In this document: positions 26,322-36,585 of the stretch, in pieces
Numbering within the stretch: the stretch's first letter is position 1
How the letters are laid out: each line of letters opens with the position of its first letter
Assembly (NCBI RefSeq): GCF_029360665.1
Contig: NZ_JARDUB010000002.1
Location: forward strand, 186,001 to 250,000
Direction of reading: 5' to 3'
Source of the DNA: Eudoraea chungangensis
GTDB lineage: Bacteria; Bacteroidota; Bacteroidia; Flavobacteriales; Flavobacteriaceae
Length of the DNA stretch: 64,000 nucleotides
The notes under the pieces: model-generated
What the model was told of the DNA's origin: nothing
Database searches by the model: none
The model's input: only the letters and a program-made list of their open reading frames with translations
Made by a program: the position numbers and the translations under genes

Positions 26322-27107
26322 ATGAAAAGATTATTCTCGATCCTAGCTATGGCTGGGCTATTTGTTCTAAGTACAAATACGGTAAGCGCAAAAGCAAACG
26401 CAGTAGTTTCCAATCTATCATCATCAATGGCTACGGTTGCTGTAATGTTGCAGGATGATGCAGCCGCAGAAAGCACAAAAGGATTTACTCAAGTTTTAAA
26501 AGAACAATTTATACAAGGTGGTGCTGGCTTCATGGGCATTGTATTGTTATGTTTGATTTTAGGTCTTGCAGTGGCTATTGAAAGAATTATTTATTTAAAT
26601 ATGGCAAGCACCAATACCGCAAAGCTTAAGCAGCAGGTTGAAGATGCACTTTCTTCTGGAGGCGTAGAGGCTGCAAAAGAGATTTGCCGAAACACAAAAG
26701 GCCCGGTTGCTTCTATTTATTACCAAGGTTTGGATAGAGCTGATGAAAGTATCGAATCTGCCGAAAAAGCGGTTATCGCTTATGGTGGGGTTCAAATGGG
26801 ACAATTAGAAAAGAATGTTTCTTGGTTGTCTTTATTTATAGCTATTGCACCAATGCTTGGTTTCATGGGAACGGTTATTGGTATGATACAAGCCTTCCAA
26901 AAGATTAGCGCAGTGGGTAACCTGAGTGCCTCCTTAATTGCGGGTGATATTCAAGTAGCATTATTGACTACTGTATTTGGTCTTATTACGGCTATTATAC
27001 TTCAGATTTTCTATAACTATATCATTGCTAAAATAGACAGTATTGTAAATGACATGGAAGATTCTTCGATCACTTTGATCGATATGTTGGTAGATCACAA
27101 AAAATAA
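26322..27107 (+). CDS. exbB: ExbB/TolQ/MotA-family proton channel
   Basis: A 261-residue protein from ATG at 26322. It has a signal-like N-terminus (ending near VSAKAN), a periplasmic stretch and three further helices. GFMGIVLLCLILGLAVAIERI and APMLGFMGTVIGMIQAF are classic MotA/TolQ/ExbB motifs. Together with the two ExbD proteins downstream it would use the proton gradient to energise an outer-membrane process such as TonB-dependent uptake. It is the first gene of a four-gene cluster closed by the terminator at 28729. Confidence 0.88.
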   Translation: MKRLFSILAMAGLFVLSTNTVSAKANAVVSNLSSSMATVAVMLQDDAAAESTKGFTQVLKEQFIQGGAGFMGIVLLCLILGLAVAIERIIYLNMASTNTAKLKQQVEDALSSGGVEAAKEICRNTKGPVASIYYQGLDRADESIESAEKAVIAYGGVQMGQLEKNVSWLSLFIAIAPMLGFMGTVIGMIQAFQKISAVGNLSASLIAGDIQVALLTTVFGLITAIILQIFYNYIIAKIDSIVNDMEDSSITLIDMLVDHKK

Positions 27108-27131
27108 TTTGTACCCTTAAATTTTAATATT

Positions 27132-27575
27132 ATGAGTAAAATAATAAAAATAGTATTGATAGTTTTGGGTGTATTGTCAGCTATACTTTGGTATCAGTTG
27201 CCAGGAAGAGATGTGCCAGCCTCTGAGGCGGTAAATAGTGGTGCAATGAATTTTATGTTCATTATTACTTATCTTCTTTTGGCGATAGCAGTAGCTGTGA
27301 GTCTTCTTTTTACCTTAAAAAACTTATTTGCTAATCCAAAAAGTTTAAAGAAAACCTTAATGGTAGTTGGGGGCTTTCTTTTGGTAGTTGTTATTTCTTA
27401 CGTCTTGGCTGACGGAACAGATATTAATCTGGAGGAAATGGCAAATAGAGGTATTGAAACTTCTGAAACTACAGTAAAGAGAATTGGAACAGGTCTTAAT
27501 GTATTTTTCTTGCTGGTAGTAATAGCAGTAGGTTCAATGCTTTACGGAGGATTCAAGAAAATGACTAATAAATAA
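27132..27575 (+). CDS. Membrane protein of the ExbB/ExbD cluster, unknown
   Basis: A 147-residue protein with about four membrane helices: residues 4-20, 38-60, 77-95 and 124-142. A short acidic loop containing ADGTDINLEEMANRG lies between the last two. It is inserted between exbB and the first exbD at operon spacing (24 and 11 bases), suggesting an accessory subunit of the proton-channel complex. No domain of known function is recognised. Confidence 0.7.
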   Translation: MSKIIKIVLIVLGVLSAILWYQLPGRDVPASEAVNSGAMNFMFIITYLLLAIAVAVSLLFTLKNLFANPKSLKKTLMVVGGFLLVVVISYVLADGTDINLEEMANRGIETSETTVKRIGTGLNVFFLLVVIAVGSMLYGGFKKMTNK

Positions 27576-27586
27576 AATTTAAAGCT

Positions 27587-28195
27587 ATGCCTAGAAGAGG
27601 AGGACCACCAGAAGTTAATGCAGGATCTATGGCAGACATCGCTTTCTTGCTTCTTATCTTTTTCTTAGTAACTACTACTATTGAAACAGATGCAGGACTG
27701 GATAGGATGTTACCCCCAATGGAGCCGCCAGAGGATAATGTGGTAATTAAGCAAAAGAACATCTTTACTGTAAACATAAATAAGGATGGTCAGTTATTAG
27801 TGGAAGAGGAACTTCTTAATTTGAATGATTTAAGAGAAAAGACTATTGCATTTTTAGATAATGGTGGGGATAAAACCTGTAATTATTGTAAAGGTGCTAA
27901 GGATGAAAGTTCTTCAGACAATCCGTCTAAAGCTATTATCTCTCTTAAGAACGATAGGGAAACGCAATACGGGACTTATATTACTGTTCAAAATGAATTA
28001 GTTGGGGCCTATAACGACTTGCGTAATAGAGAAGCCCAGAGGTTGTACGGAGTTGATTTCACTGATATGGAAGCGGAATATTTAAATCCTGAAACACCTT
28101 CAAGCGTTCGTGAGGAGCTAAAAGAAAAAGTAAAAACGATCCAAGAGTTGTTTCCTCAAAAATTATCAGAGGCCGAAACTTCGACTAGTAACTAA
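27587..28195 (+). CDS. exbD: ExbD/TolR-family protein with cysteine-containing insert
   Basis: A 202-residue protein, longer than the usual 130-150. SMADIAFLLLIFFLVTT contains the single membrane helix with the proton-carrying Asp17. The periplasmic domain has an insert with CNYC (Cys98 and Cys101) followed by a serine-rich stretch, and a longer charged C-terminal tail. It is one of two consecutive ExbD proteins, with the second shorter, implying a heteromeric complex. Confidence 0.85.
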   Translation: MPRRGGPPEVNAGSMADIAFLLLIFFLVTTTIETDAGLDRMLPPMEPPEDNVVIKQKNIFTVNINKDGQLLVEEELLNLNDLREKTIAFLDNGGDKTCNYCKGAKDESSSDNPSKAIISLKNDRETQYGTYITVQNELVGAYNDLRNREAQRLYGVDFTDMEAEYLNPETPSSVREELKEKVKTIQELFPQKLSEAETSTSN

Positions 28196-28213
28196 AAACA
28201 TAAAGAGTAAATT

Positions 28214-28696
28214 ATGGCTAAATTTAATAAGAAAAAAGATGGGGATTTACCAGCAGTTTCTACTGCTTCCTTGCCAGACATTGTCTTTATGCTTCTATTC
28301 TTTTTTATGACAGTAACTGTTATGAAGGATAGTTCATTAATGGTCGACAATGTTTTACCAAACGCTAGTGAGGTAAAGAAGTTGGAAAAGAAGGATAGAG
28401 TACTATATATCTATGTAGGGAAGCCTACTAGAGAATATCAGAAAGTATTCGGTACAGAACCAAAAATTCAATTAAACGATAAGTTTGCCGCGGTATCGGA
28501 GGTAGGAGATTTTATTCTGCAGGAAAGGGCTAAAAAGCCACAAGAATTGCAGAATGTACTTACCACTGCCCTAAAAGTAGATAGAAATGCTAATATGGGT
28601 CTAATATCAGATATTAAGCAAGAGTTACGTAAAGTAAATGCTCTAAAAGTAAATTATACAACTTTCGAAGGCGATGCCTTTAGAAACTTGCAATAA
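28214..28696 (+). CDS. exbD: Second ExbD/TolR-family protein
   Basis: A 160-residue protein. STASLPDIVFMLLFFFMTVTV is the single helix with the conserved aspartate near residue 22. The periplasmic domain is the usual length. It lies 18 bases after the first exbD and ends 32 bases before a strong terminator, so it is the last gene of the cluster. Confidence 0.87.
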   Translation: MAKFNKKKDGDLPAVSTASLPDIVFMLLFFFMTVTVMKDSSLMVDNVLPNASEVKKLEKKDRVLYIYVGKPTREYQKVFGTEPKIQLNDKFAAVSEVGDFILQERAKKPQELQNVLTTALKVDRNANMGLISDIKQELRKVNALKVNYTTFEGDAFRNLQ

Positions 28697-28728
28697 ATAG
28701 GGTAATCAAACTTAAATAAGATAGTTGG

Positions 28729-28761
28729 AACGCTTCAAAGTAATATTTGAAGCGTTTTTTT
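28729..28761 (+). terminator. Strong rho-independent terminator of the exbBD cluster
   Basis: An 11-bp perfect stem (AACGCTTCAAA at 28729-28739 with its complement at 28746-28756), a six-base loop and a T-tract. It separates the cluster from the PorT-like gene. Confidence 0.9.
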
Positions 28762-28797
28762 ATGGCATGCTTTTTATATATTAACTACCTTAGTTTT

Positions 28798-29481
28798 ATG
28801 CGTTATATTATCTGGATTTTCATACTTATCCTTGGAGGTAATGTCTTTGGGCAGCAAGGAGAAGAGCAGATCGATTTAAAATATTTAGAAGATCAGTTTT
28901 ATTTAGGGACGACGTATAATATTGTACTTAACAAACCTACAAATGTTAGCCAGAGAAACTTCTCTTATGGGTTAATGGGTGGTTTTATAAAAGATATTCC
29001 TGTAAATAGAAACCGGAATGTGGGTTTTGGATTAGGATTTGGATACGCCTACAATAACTATTATACAAATTTATTGGCCGTAGAGAGCACTACTGGAATA
29101 GACTATATTGTTTTAGATGATGATGTTTCTTATAAACGAAATAAAGTAGATACACATGTCCTTGAATTTCCAATAGAATTTAGATGGCGTACTTCTACCC
29201 CAACGGATTATAAGTTTTGGAGGGTATATGCGGGAATGAAACTGGGTTATGTGCTAGGAGCACGGTCTAAGTTTGTCTCTAGTGACGATAAAATTGCCTT
29301 TAAGAACAATGATATTGAAAAGTTTAGGTACGGAGTTATGCTAAATTTTGGTTACAGTACCTTCAATGTTCACCTGTATTATGCCTTAAATAATTTGTTT
29401 AAAGATGGTATAAGTACCGTTGAAGGTGAGGCCATTGAATTTACTCCTTTTAGATTGGGGATTATTTTTTACATCCTATAA
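28798..29481 (+). CDS. PorT-like outer-membrane beta-barrel protein
   Basis: A 227-residue protein when started at ATG 28798, which gives a clean signal peptide (MRYIIWIFILILGGNVFGQQ); upstream starts fall in the terminator. Multiple amphipathic strands and a terminal IIFYIL fit an eight-strand barrel. Its size and its place after exbB/exbD resemble PorT/SprT, a type IX secretion component of Bacteroidota, but similar orphan barrels exist, so the assignment is tentative. Its stop overlaps the convergent membrane-protein gene by six bases. Confidence 0.6.
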   Translation: MRYIIWIFILILGGNVFGQQGEEQIDLKYLEDQFYLGTTYNIVLNKPTNVSQRNFSYGLMGGFIKDIPVNRNRNVGFGLGFGYAYNNYYTNLLAVESTTGIDYIVLDDDVSYKRNKVDTHVLEFPIEFRWRTSTPTDYKFWRVYAGMKLGYVLGARSKFVSSDDKIAFKNNDIEKFRYGVMLNFGYSTFNVHLYYALNNLFKDGISTVEGEAIEFTPFRLGIIFYIL

Positions 29482-30081
29482 CCAAAACTTAAGGGTAATT
29501 AGCTGAGAGATTATACCGATCATAAATCCGGCTATTACTTCTTTTTTTGAATTTTTATTCAAAAACAGTCGGGAAGTGGCAACCAGACCACATAACAACG
29601 TAAATGCACTTATAGCGACTATAATATTTAATTCAAAATGAATGCTAAGTGCTATGAGATACATTAGGAAACTGGCTATTCCAAGAACATGGAGGCTTGC
29701 TTTAAATCTTATGAATAATAGAAAAAAACAGCTTAAAATAGCCGTTAAGAGTCCAATAAAATAGTAGTATACTTCTAGGACATAATTATTAGGAATCACT
29801 TTGAGAACAATCATAAGAAGGATTACTATATTAATAAGTAAGGCATATCTTCGTTCATTAATGTTAACCAAAAAAGCAGACTGTACCAGTCTTAAATTCT
29901 TAAGAATAAAAAAACAAATAATTGGAATTATGACAGTGAGTATAAATATGGGTAGTATGTTACCACTTTGCAAACTTAGTGGAGTGTACTTTGGCGTAAC
30001 TATGAAATAGGCAGCTGTTCCTGCGATAGGAACAAAAAGGGGATGAAATAAATAGGAAATACTCCTAAAGAGAAGAGCCAT
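29476..30081 (-). CDS. Multi-span membrane protein, unknown
   Basis: A 201-residue protein with about six membrane helices. RFKASLHVLGIASFL recalls a PAP2-like membrane core, but the catalytic residues are absent. Its ATG overlaps the rpoN stop by one base (TAATG), so translation is coupled to rpoN. No function can be assigned. Confidence 0.65.
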   Translation of the reverse strand: MALLFRSISYLFHPLFVPIAGTAAYFIVTPKYTPLSLQSGNILPIFILTVIIPIICFFILKNLRLVQSAFLVNINERRYALLINIVILLMIVLKVIPNNYVLEVYYYFIGLLTAILSCFFLLFIRFKASLHVLGIASFLMYLIALSIHFELNIIVAISAFTLLCGLVATSRLFLNKNSKKEVIAGFMIGIISQLITLKFWL

Positions 30082-31538
30082 TATATCTGTTTTCTTAATC
30101 GAGCAACAGGAATACCCAATTGTTCTCTATATTTAGCGACGGTTCTTCTCGCTATAGGATATCCTTTTTCTTTGAGTAGTCCTGCTAATTTATCATCCGT
30201 GAGCGGCTTTTTCTTTTCCTCATTGCCAATAACCGTCTCAAGAATTTTCTTTATCTCCTTTGTGGATACATCTTCTCCTTCAGTATTTTTCATAGATTCT
30301 GAAAAGTACTCTTTAATGAGTTTGGTGCCATATGGTGTATCTACATATTTGCTGTTTGCAACTCTGGAAACTGTAGAGACGTCCATATTGATGTCATCTG
30401 CAATATCCTTCAGAATCATCGGTCTAAGTTTACGTTCATCACCAGTAAGAAAGTAATCTTTTTGGTACTGCATTATAGAATTCATGGTAATATATAAGGT
30501 CTGTTGTCGCTGTTTTATGGCATCAATAAACCATTTGGCTGCATCAAGTTTCTGTTTGATGAACATGACGGCATCTTTTTGTGTCTTCGATTTAGTTTTA
30601 GAATTCTTATAACCCGCAAGCATGTTATTGTATTCATTTGAAACATGCAACTCTGGTGCATTTCTTCCGTTCAGCGTCAGTTCCAAATTCCCGTCAGCAA
30701 TTTTAATAGCAAAATCAGGAACAATATGCTCTACCATTTTATTGTTCCCTGCATAAGATCCTCCTGGTTTTGGATTTAATTTTTCAATTTCTGTAATGGC
30801 CTCTTTTAACTCCTCCTCACTTATGGAATACTTTTGAATTAGTTTGCTATAGTGTTTTTTGATAAAATGATCAAAGGACTTTTCCAGGATATCAATGGCT
30901 AATTCAATGGAGGGCGTTATTTCTTTTCGCTTTAATTGAATAATTAGACATTCGTCTAAAGTACGTGCGCCAACCCCAGGGGGGTCAAGCTCCTGAACAA
31001 TCTTTAAAACTCTCGCCACATCTTTTTCTTCCGCATAAATATTTTGTGTAAAGGCTAGATCATCAGCAATATCTGAAAGAGGTCTTCTGATATAGCCACT
31101 TTCATCTATTGATCCTACTAGAAATTCGGCAATTGCCCAATCACTATCGCTAATATAAAGTGTGTTTAATTGGTTTAATAGGTACTGATTAAACGATATT
31201 CCTGCAGCATAGGGGATGGTTTTTTCATCATCATCAGGGCTGTAGTTGTTAGCCTGGGTTCTGTAGTCCGGAACTTCATCATCACTGAGATAATCATCAA
31301 TATTGATATCTTCTGCCGTTATTTCTTCGTTGCCTGTATCAGCTTCAAAATCACTTTCAAATTCGTCTTCTAGAGTGCTCTTCTCTTCCTTACCACTTTC
31401 TAATGCTGGATTTTCCTCTAACTCTTGTTTCAGTCTTTGCTCAAAAGCCTGAGTTGGCAGCTGAATCAACTTCATCAACTGAATTTGTTGAGGAGAAAGC
31501 TTCTGAGATAATTTGAACTGTAAGTGTTGTTTTAGCAT
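30081..31538 (-). CDS. rpoN: RNA polymerase sigma-54 factor
   Basis: A 485-residue protein. The N-terminal glutamine/leucine-rich activator region (LSPQQIQLMKLIQLPTQAF) is followed by an acidic region, the core-binding domain (PPGVGARTLDECL near 180) and the C-terminal DNA-binding part ending with the RpoN box ARRTVAKYRE. It directs transcription of -24/-12 promoters with enhancer-binding activators. It is downstream of asnS by 59 bases and coupled to the membrane protein that follows. Confidence 0.95.
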   Translation of the reverse strand: MLKQHLQFKLSQKLSPQQIQLMKLIQLPTQAFEQRLKQELEENPALESGKEEKSTLEDEFESDFEADTGNEEITAEDINIDDYLSDDEVPDYRTQANNYSPDDDEKTIPYAAGISFNQYLLNQLNTLYISDSDWAIAEFLVGSIDESGYIRRPLSDIADDLAFTQNIYAEEKDVARVLKIVQELDPPGVGARTLDECLIIQLKRKEITPSIELAIDILEKSFDHFIKKHYSKLIQKYSISEEELKEAITEIEKLNPKPGGSYAGNNKMVEHIVPDFAIKIADGNLELTLNGRNAPELHVSNEYNNMLAGYKNSKTKSKTQKDAVMFIKQKLDAAKWFIDAIKQRQQTLYITMNSIMQYQKDYFLTGDERKLRPMILKDIADDINMDVSTVSRVANSKYVDTPYGTKLIKEYFSESMKNTEGEDVSTKEIKKILETVIGNEEKKKPLTDDKLAGLLKEKGYPIARRTVAKYREQLGIPVARLRKQI

Positions 31539-31597
31539 TTGCAGTTATACTTTTCCTCTGATAAAGTTAAGAATTAAAATAATGTTTATTGGGCTCT

Positions 31598-33031
31598 TTA
31601 GAACTCTGCATTTTGTGGAGTCCTTGGAAATGGAATAACATCTCTAATATTTCCCATTCCTGTTGAGAATTGAACCATTCGTTCAAAACCTAAGCCAAAG
31701 CCACTATGCACGGCAGAACCAAATCGACGTAAATCTAGATACCACCACAGCTCTTCCTCTTCAACGCCCAATTCTTTCATTTTATTTTGAAGAACATCTA
31801 ATCTTTCTTCTCTTTGAGAACCACCAACAATTTCGCCAATTCCGGGAAATAGTATATCCATGGCCCTGACCGTTTTACCGTCTTCATTCAGACGCATATA
31901 GAAGGCTTTGATTTTGGCAGGATAATCAAAGAGAATAACCGGGCACTTAAAATGCTTTTCAACAAGGTAACGCTCATGTTCACTTTGCAAATCAGCTCCC
32001 CACTCGTCAATTACATATTGAAATTTTTTCTTTTTGTTCGGTTTGCTGTTCTGTAGAATTTTAATGGCTTCGGTATATGTAATTCTTATAAAACTGTTTT
32101 CTACTACGAAGTTAAGACGCTCCAATAAACCCATCTCGCTTCTTTGTGCCATTGGCTTAACTTTTTCTTCATCCTGCAGCCTTTTATCTAGAAAGGTAAG
32201 GTCATCTTTACAGTTTTGAAGAATATATGCAATTATACTTTTAATAAAGTCTTCTGCTAAATCCATATTATCCTGAAGATCGTAAAATGCCATTTCTGGT
32301 TCAATCATCCAAAACTCGGCCAAATGTCTTGAAGTGTTAGAATTTTCTGCTCTAAAAGCGGGGCCAAAAGTGTATACTTTCCCTAGAGCCATTGCGTATG
32401 CTTCGGCCTCCAATTGTCCGGAGACTGTAAGATTTGTTTCCTTTCCAAAGAAATCTTGTTTATAATCTATTTCTCCCTCTTGTGTTAGCGGGGGTGTTTT
32501 AGGATTTAAGGTACTTACCCTGAACATTTCACCAGCACCTTCGGCATCCGAACCTGTAACAATTGGTGCATGGAAATAATAAAAACCATTTTTCCGAAAG
32601 TAGTCGTGTATGGCAAATGCCAAGGCCGAACGAACTCTCATAACTGCAGAAAAGGTGTTTGTGCGTATGCGCAAATGTGCCTGTTCTCTCAAAAACTCCA
32701 TAGAGTGTTTTTTGGGCTGTATGGGATAGGTTTCGGGATCCGCTTTACCATGAACAATTAAGTCATCTACTTGGATTTCCACTTTTTGTCCTCTACCCTG
32801 ACTTTCCACAAGGCTTCCCTGTATTTCTAAAGCAGCACCAGTGGCGATTTGTTTCAGCAGGTCTTCTCCAAGGGTCTCAAAATCTACAACACATTGGATA
32901 TTATTAATAGTGGATCCATCATTTAAGGCTATGAATCTGTTACTTCTGAAAGTTCTAACCCAACCTTTTACTATTACAACCTGGCCATTTGGAACTGAAA
33001 CTAGTAATTCCTTAATACTCTGTACTTCCAT
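31598..33031 (-). CDS. asnS: Asparaginyl-tRNA synthetase
   Basis: A 477-residue class IIb synthetase. An OB-fold anticodon domain (about 1-110) precedes the catalytic core. [23 protein letters not shown] is motif 2, and [12 protein letters not shown] near the C-terminus is motif 3. It charges tRNA-Asn. A -7-like TATATTTG lies just upstream on this strand (33058-33065). It is followed by rpoN and probably shares its transcript. Confidence 0.95.
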   Translation of the reverse strand: MEVQSIKELLVSVPNGQVVIVKGWVRTFRSNRFIALNDGSTINNIQCVVDFETLGEDLLKQIATGAALEIQGSLVESQGRGQKVEIQVDDLIVHGKADPETYPIQPKKHSMEFLREQAHLRIRTNTFSAVMRVRSALAFAIHDYFRKNGFYYFHAPIVTGSDAEGAGEMFRVSTLNPKTPPLTQEGEIDYKQDFFGKETNLTVSGQLEAEAYAMALGKVYTFGPAFRAENSNTSRHLAEFWMIEPEMAFYDLQDNMDLAEDFIKSIIAYILQNCKDDLTFLDKRLQDEEKVKPMAQRSEMGLLERLNFVVENSFIRITYTEAIKILQNSKPNKKKKFQYVIDEWGADLQSEHERYLVEKHFKCPVILFDYPAKIKAFYMRLNEDGKTVRAMDILFPGIGEIVGGSQREERLDVLQNKMKELGVEEEELWWYLDLRRFGSAVHSGFGLGFERMVQFSTGMGNIRDVIPFPRTPQNAEF

Positions 33032-33121
33032 TTAATATCAAATCTAATTTTGAATCGCAAATATAGCTTTTCCAAAAAGTTATTTATAGAATTATACTTT
33101 TAAAAGGGTCTGGGGAACACT

Positions 33122-35527
33122 CTATTCGTTTGCTTTGCCCTTTTTACCTGATCCCTCTTCAGTTAAAATATCGATTTGTGGTTTTTTCAGTACTTCTTTA
33201 TTTGCAATACTGCGCTCAAGAGATAACAGTAAAGAAGGAAGTAAAATTAGGTTTGCCAGCATGGCAAACAATAAAGTTGCCGAAACAAGCCCTCCTAAGG
33301 CCACCGTGCCTCCAAAACTTGAAGTCATAAAGACAGAAAAACCAAAAAACAATACAATAGAAGTGTAGAACATGCTAACACCCGTTTCTCTCAAGGCAGC
33401 ATAAACGGATTTCTGAATTCTCCAGTGATTTGCCATTAACTCTTGCCTATACTTGGCTAGAAAATGGATGGTATCATCTACAGAAATACCAAAAGCAATG
33501 CTGAAAACTAAAATTGTCGAGGGCTTTATTGGTACCCCAGCAAAACCCATTACTCCGGCAGTGACTACCAAGGGTAAAATATTGGGGATTAAAGAGATAG
33601 CAATCATTCTAAAGGACCGAAATAAATAGGCCATAAACAACCCAATTAAGCCAATAGCTAGGGACAGAGAAAGTACTAGATTCTTCACTAAATACTTTGT
33701 CCCCTTAAGAAAAAGGAGAGCCTTCCCCGTTATATATGGTGAATATCGATCTTCCGGAAATGTTTTGGCAATTTCCTGGAGCAGTGACTGTTCAATTTCC
33801 TCCATTCGCTTGGTATTCACATCTTTTATAAAGGTGGTAATGCGCGCAACTTGCCCAGTGCTATCCACAAAATTTTCCAATAGATTCTCGTTTCCACTAG
33901 AATTTTTAGCCACATCCATAATAAATGTATTCTCTTGTGAGGTTGGTAGCTGGTAATACTTCGGAATTCCATTGTAAAATGCTTGTTTGGAATATTTTAC
34001 CAAGTTAACAACAGATAAAGGCTTGGATAATTCTGGTGTTTCGTCTATAAAATTTTGCAGTTCATTTATTCTTTTTAAGGTAGCCGGTTTTAGTACGCCT
34101 TTCTTCCTCTCCGTATCTACTACTATTTCTATCGGCATAATTCCCGTAAACTCTTCGTCGAAGAACTTTATGTCTTTATAAAAGTCTGTTTTTTTGGGCA
34201 TATCTTCAATCAGACTTCCTGAAATATCTATTTGATAAATACCAATTATACTTAGAATTAATGCTACAATGGAAACAACATATACCGTAATTCTCTTTTC
34301 TCTTACTATCCTTTCCATCCAATTCACAAAACCATCAATCCATTTCTTGTTTAAATGTTTTAAATGCTTGGTTTTTGGGGGATACATAAAACTGTAGACA
34401 ATTGGGATAATTAAAAGGGATAGTATAAATATTCCAATTATGTTGATCGATGCTACAATGCCAAATTCGGTCAATAGCTTACTGTCTGTAATAATAAAAG
34501 TTGCAAATCCACAAGCGGTGGTTACATTCGTCATTAAGGTAGCATTTCCGATTTTAGAAATTACACGCTGAAGGGCTAGGCCTTGATTTCCATGTTTTTT
34601 AACCTCTTGTTGATACTTATTAATCAGAAATATGCAATTGGGTATGCCAATTACTATTATTAGAGGAGGAATTAGTGCGGTTAGAACGGTTATCTCATAC
34701 TGTAATAGTCCTAATATCCCAAAGGCCCACATTACCCCGATAAGTACAACACACATCGATATAAAAGTTGCTCTAATACTCCGGAAGAAAAAGAAGAATA
34801 TCAAGGACGTAATTAGCAGAGCAGCCCCAATAAAAATACCAATCTCATCAATTATATTTTGTGAATTTAGGGTACGGATATAGGGCATTCCTGATATTCT
34901 AACATCGAGCCCGGTTTCTTCTTCAAATTCATTAATTAGATTCGTGAGATCTTTAAGAATAAATACTTTTCGTACTGAGGTATTAACAATGTCTTTGTCT
35001 AAATAAACAAGTGTTCTAATGGTACCTGTTTCATTATTGTAAAGTAGTCCTTCATAGAACGGTAATTCATTGTACAGATGCTGTAGAAGACTATCTACTT
35101 CCGAATTGTTTGTAGGGTTCTCTTTTAGAAATCTGCTAAGAGCAAAACGGTTATTCTCTTTATCCATAACCAACTCCCGCAAATTGTCGGTAGATACCAC
35201 ATAGTCTACTTCAGGGAATGCATCTAATTTTTTACTCAGGGTATTCCAGCTATTGAACTCATTAACCTCTTTAAATCGGTCATCTTTTATTGCCAGCGCA
35301 ACAATGTTTCCTTCCTCTCCAAACTTTTCGAGAAAGCCTTCATATTGAATATTCATTGGGTGGTCATCAGGCAGAAGATTTGCTTCATTACTGGAGAAAC
35401 GCATGTTCTCCCATTGAAATCCAAGCGCTACAGTAATGGCAGCAATTAGAATCAATATGAGTATTCTATTCCTAAGAATAATTCTAGCTACCTTAGCCCA
35501 GAAGCCTCTAGTGAGTTTGGCCACCAT
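33122..35527 (-). CDS. MMPL/RND-family exporter
   Basis: An 801-residue protein with two repeats of one plus five membrane helices, each with a large periplasmic loop after the first helix. FGISVDDTIHFLAKYR near residue 705 is the RND proton-relay segment, and the helix IGIFIGAALLITSLIFFFFF opens the first repeat. It resembles the patched/MMPL branch that moves lipids or hydrophobic compounds. No membrane-fusion or outer-membrane partner is adjacent. The substrate is unknown. Confidence 0.85.
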   Translation of the reverse strand: MVAKLTRGFWAKVARIILRNRILILILIAAITVALGFQWENMRFSSNEANLLPDDHPMNIQYEGFLEKFGEEGNIVALAIKDDRFKEVNEFNSWNTLSKKLDAFPEVDYVVSTDNLRELVMDKENNRFALSRFLKENPTNNSEVDSLLQHLYNELPFYEGLLYNNETGTIRTLVYLDKDIVNTSVRKVFILKDLTNLINEFEEETGLDVRISGMPYIRTLNSQNIIDEIGIFIGAALLITSLIFFFFFRSIRATFISMCVVLIGVMWAFGILGLLQYEITVLTALIPPLIIVIGIPNCIFLINKYQQEVKKHGNQGLALQRVISKIGNATLMTNVTTACGFATFIITDSKLLTEFGIVASINIIGIFILSLLIIPIVYSFMYPPKTKHLKHLNKKWIDGFVNWMERIVREKRITVYVVSIVALILSIIGIYQIDISGSLIEDMPKKTDFYKDIKFFDEEFTGIMPIEIVVDTERKKGVLKPATLKRINELQNFIDETPELSKPLSVVNLVKYSKQAFYNGIPKYYQLPTSQENTFIMDVAKNSSGNENLLENFVDSTGQVARITTFIKDVNTKRMEEIEQSLLQEIAKTFPEDRYSPYITGKALLFLKGTKYLVKNLVLSLSLAIGLIGLFMAYLFRSFRMIAISLIPNILPLVVTAGVMGFAGVPIKPSTILVFSIAFGISVDDTIHFLAKYRQELMANHWRIQKSVYAALRETGVSMFYTSIVLFFGFSVFMTSSFGGTVALGGLVSATLLFAMLANLILLPSLLLSLERSIANKEVLKKPQIDILTEEGSGKKGKANE

Positions 35528-35822
35528 TCGTTAACAAAAAAGATTAAAAGGATTCATTTTATAGTACAATTGCGAAATGCCATAAATAGGATTCTGAAAA
35601 ATATCTTTTGAAGCAATCATAAATGATTATGGCCTAAAGCCTCTTTGTGAGAGTTTTAATAAACGGCAAAGGTAAAAAACCAGTAGCTTTGAACCTAAAC
35701 TGAGCCAAATTATTGTTTGTTTTAAAATAGTTTTGTTAAAAATTTGGGCAGTTTATACTATATGGCTTTGATCTTTTTACATCAAAGGGCAAAAATACTT
35801 TAGTAGTTATTAATTCAAAACA
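35528..35822. other. Intergenic stretch between divergent genes
   Basis: Besides a possible -7 element TAGTTTTG (35728-35735, no matching -33) for the small ORF that follows, nothing is seen. Confidence 0.35.
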
Positions 35823-35966
35823 ATGGCTCATCAGAAAAAAAAGGTGGAGAGAAACAATTCTAAAAAACGCTATAGTAGAATCGCTATTGTCTTGTACAGA
35901 CTTTTAATACTTATCTCTTTGGCAGTTCTTATCGCTGGAATAATTGGGATTTATTCGATGGGCTAA
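35823..35966 (+). CDS. 47-residue basic single-span membrane protein
   Basis: A lysine/arginine-rich N-terminus (MAHQKKKVERNNSKKRYSRI) precedes one helix (IVLYRLLILISLAVLIAGII) and a short tail. The positive charges predict a cytoplasmic N-terminus. It ends 27 bases from the convergent frr stop. No family is recognised; charge and helix layout favour a real gene. Confidence 0.5.
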   Translation: MAHQKKKVERNNSKKRYSRIAIVLYRLLILISLAVLIAGIIGIYSMG

Positions 35967-35993
35967 CAAAGTTTTTACCCTGGCAAGAAGTAA

Positions 35994-36548
35994 CTATACT
36001 TTCATTATATCTGCCTCTTTTACCTGAAATATAGCGTCTACCTTATCTGTGTACTTATTGGTCATTTCTTGGATGTCTATCTCTGCATTTTTTTCCCAAT
36101 CCTCAGAAACACCAATTCCCTTAATTTCTTTATTGGCATCCTGCCTGGCACTACGAATACTAATTTTCGCTTCTTCTGCTTCTGTTTTAGCTTGCTTAAC
36201 CAACTGCTTTCTCCTCTCTTCGGTCAATGGAGGGACATTTATAATTATCATTTCCCCATTGTTCATTGGATTAAATCCTAGATTGGCATTCATTATGGCT
36301 GTTTCAATTTCCGAAAGCATACTCTTCTCCCATGGCTGCACAGAAAGTGTTCTTCCGTCAGGAGTATTAATATTGGATACTTGTGATAAGGGAGACTGAG
36401 ATCCATAGTAGTCTACCATTACAGAGGACAGCATGGAAGGGCTTGCCTTTCCGGCTCTAATTTTCACTAAAGCTTTTTCTAAATGCACAATTGCATTGTC
36501 CATACTTTCTTGTGCTGCTTCGAGAATAAATTTAATTTCTTCGTTCAT
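35994..36548 (-). CDS. frr: Ribosome recycling factor
   Basis: A 184-residue protein with the expected RRF length. VKIRAGKASPSML (near 27), VQPWEKSMLSEIETAI and PPLTEERRKQLVKQAK are the conserved blocks. It splits post-termination ribosomes together with EF-G. It lies 37 bases downstream of pyrH, a widespread gene order. Confidence 0.96.
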   Translation of the reverse strand: MNEEIKFILEAAQESMDNAIVHLEKALVKIRAGKASPSMLSSVMVDYYGSQSPLSQVSNINTPDGRTLSVQPWEKSMLSEIETAIMNANLGFNPMNNGEMIIINVPPLTEERRKQLVKQAKTEAEEAKISIRSARQDANKEIKGIGVSEDWEKNAEIDIQEMTNKYTDKVDAIFQVKEADIMKV

Positions 36549-36585
36549 AACCTAAAATGAATTACGTATAGATTTTCATAAAATT

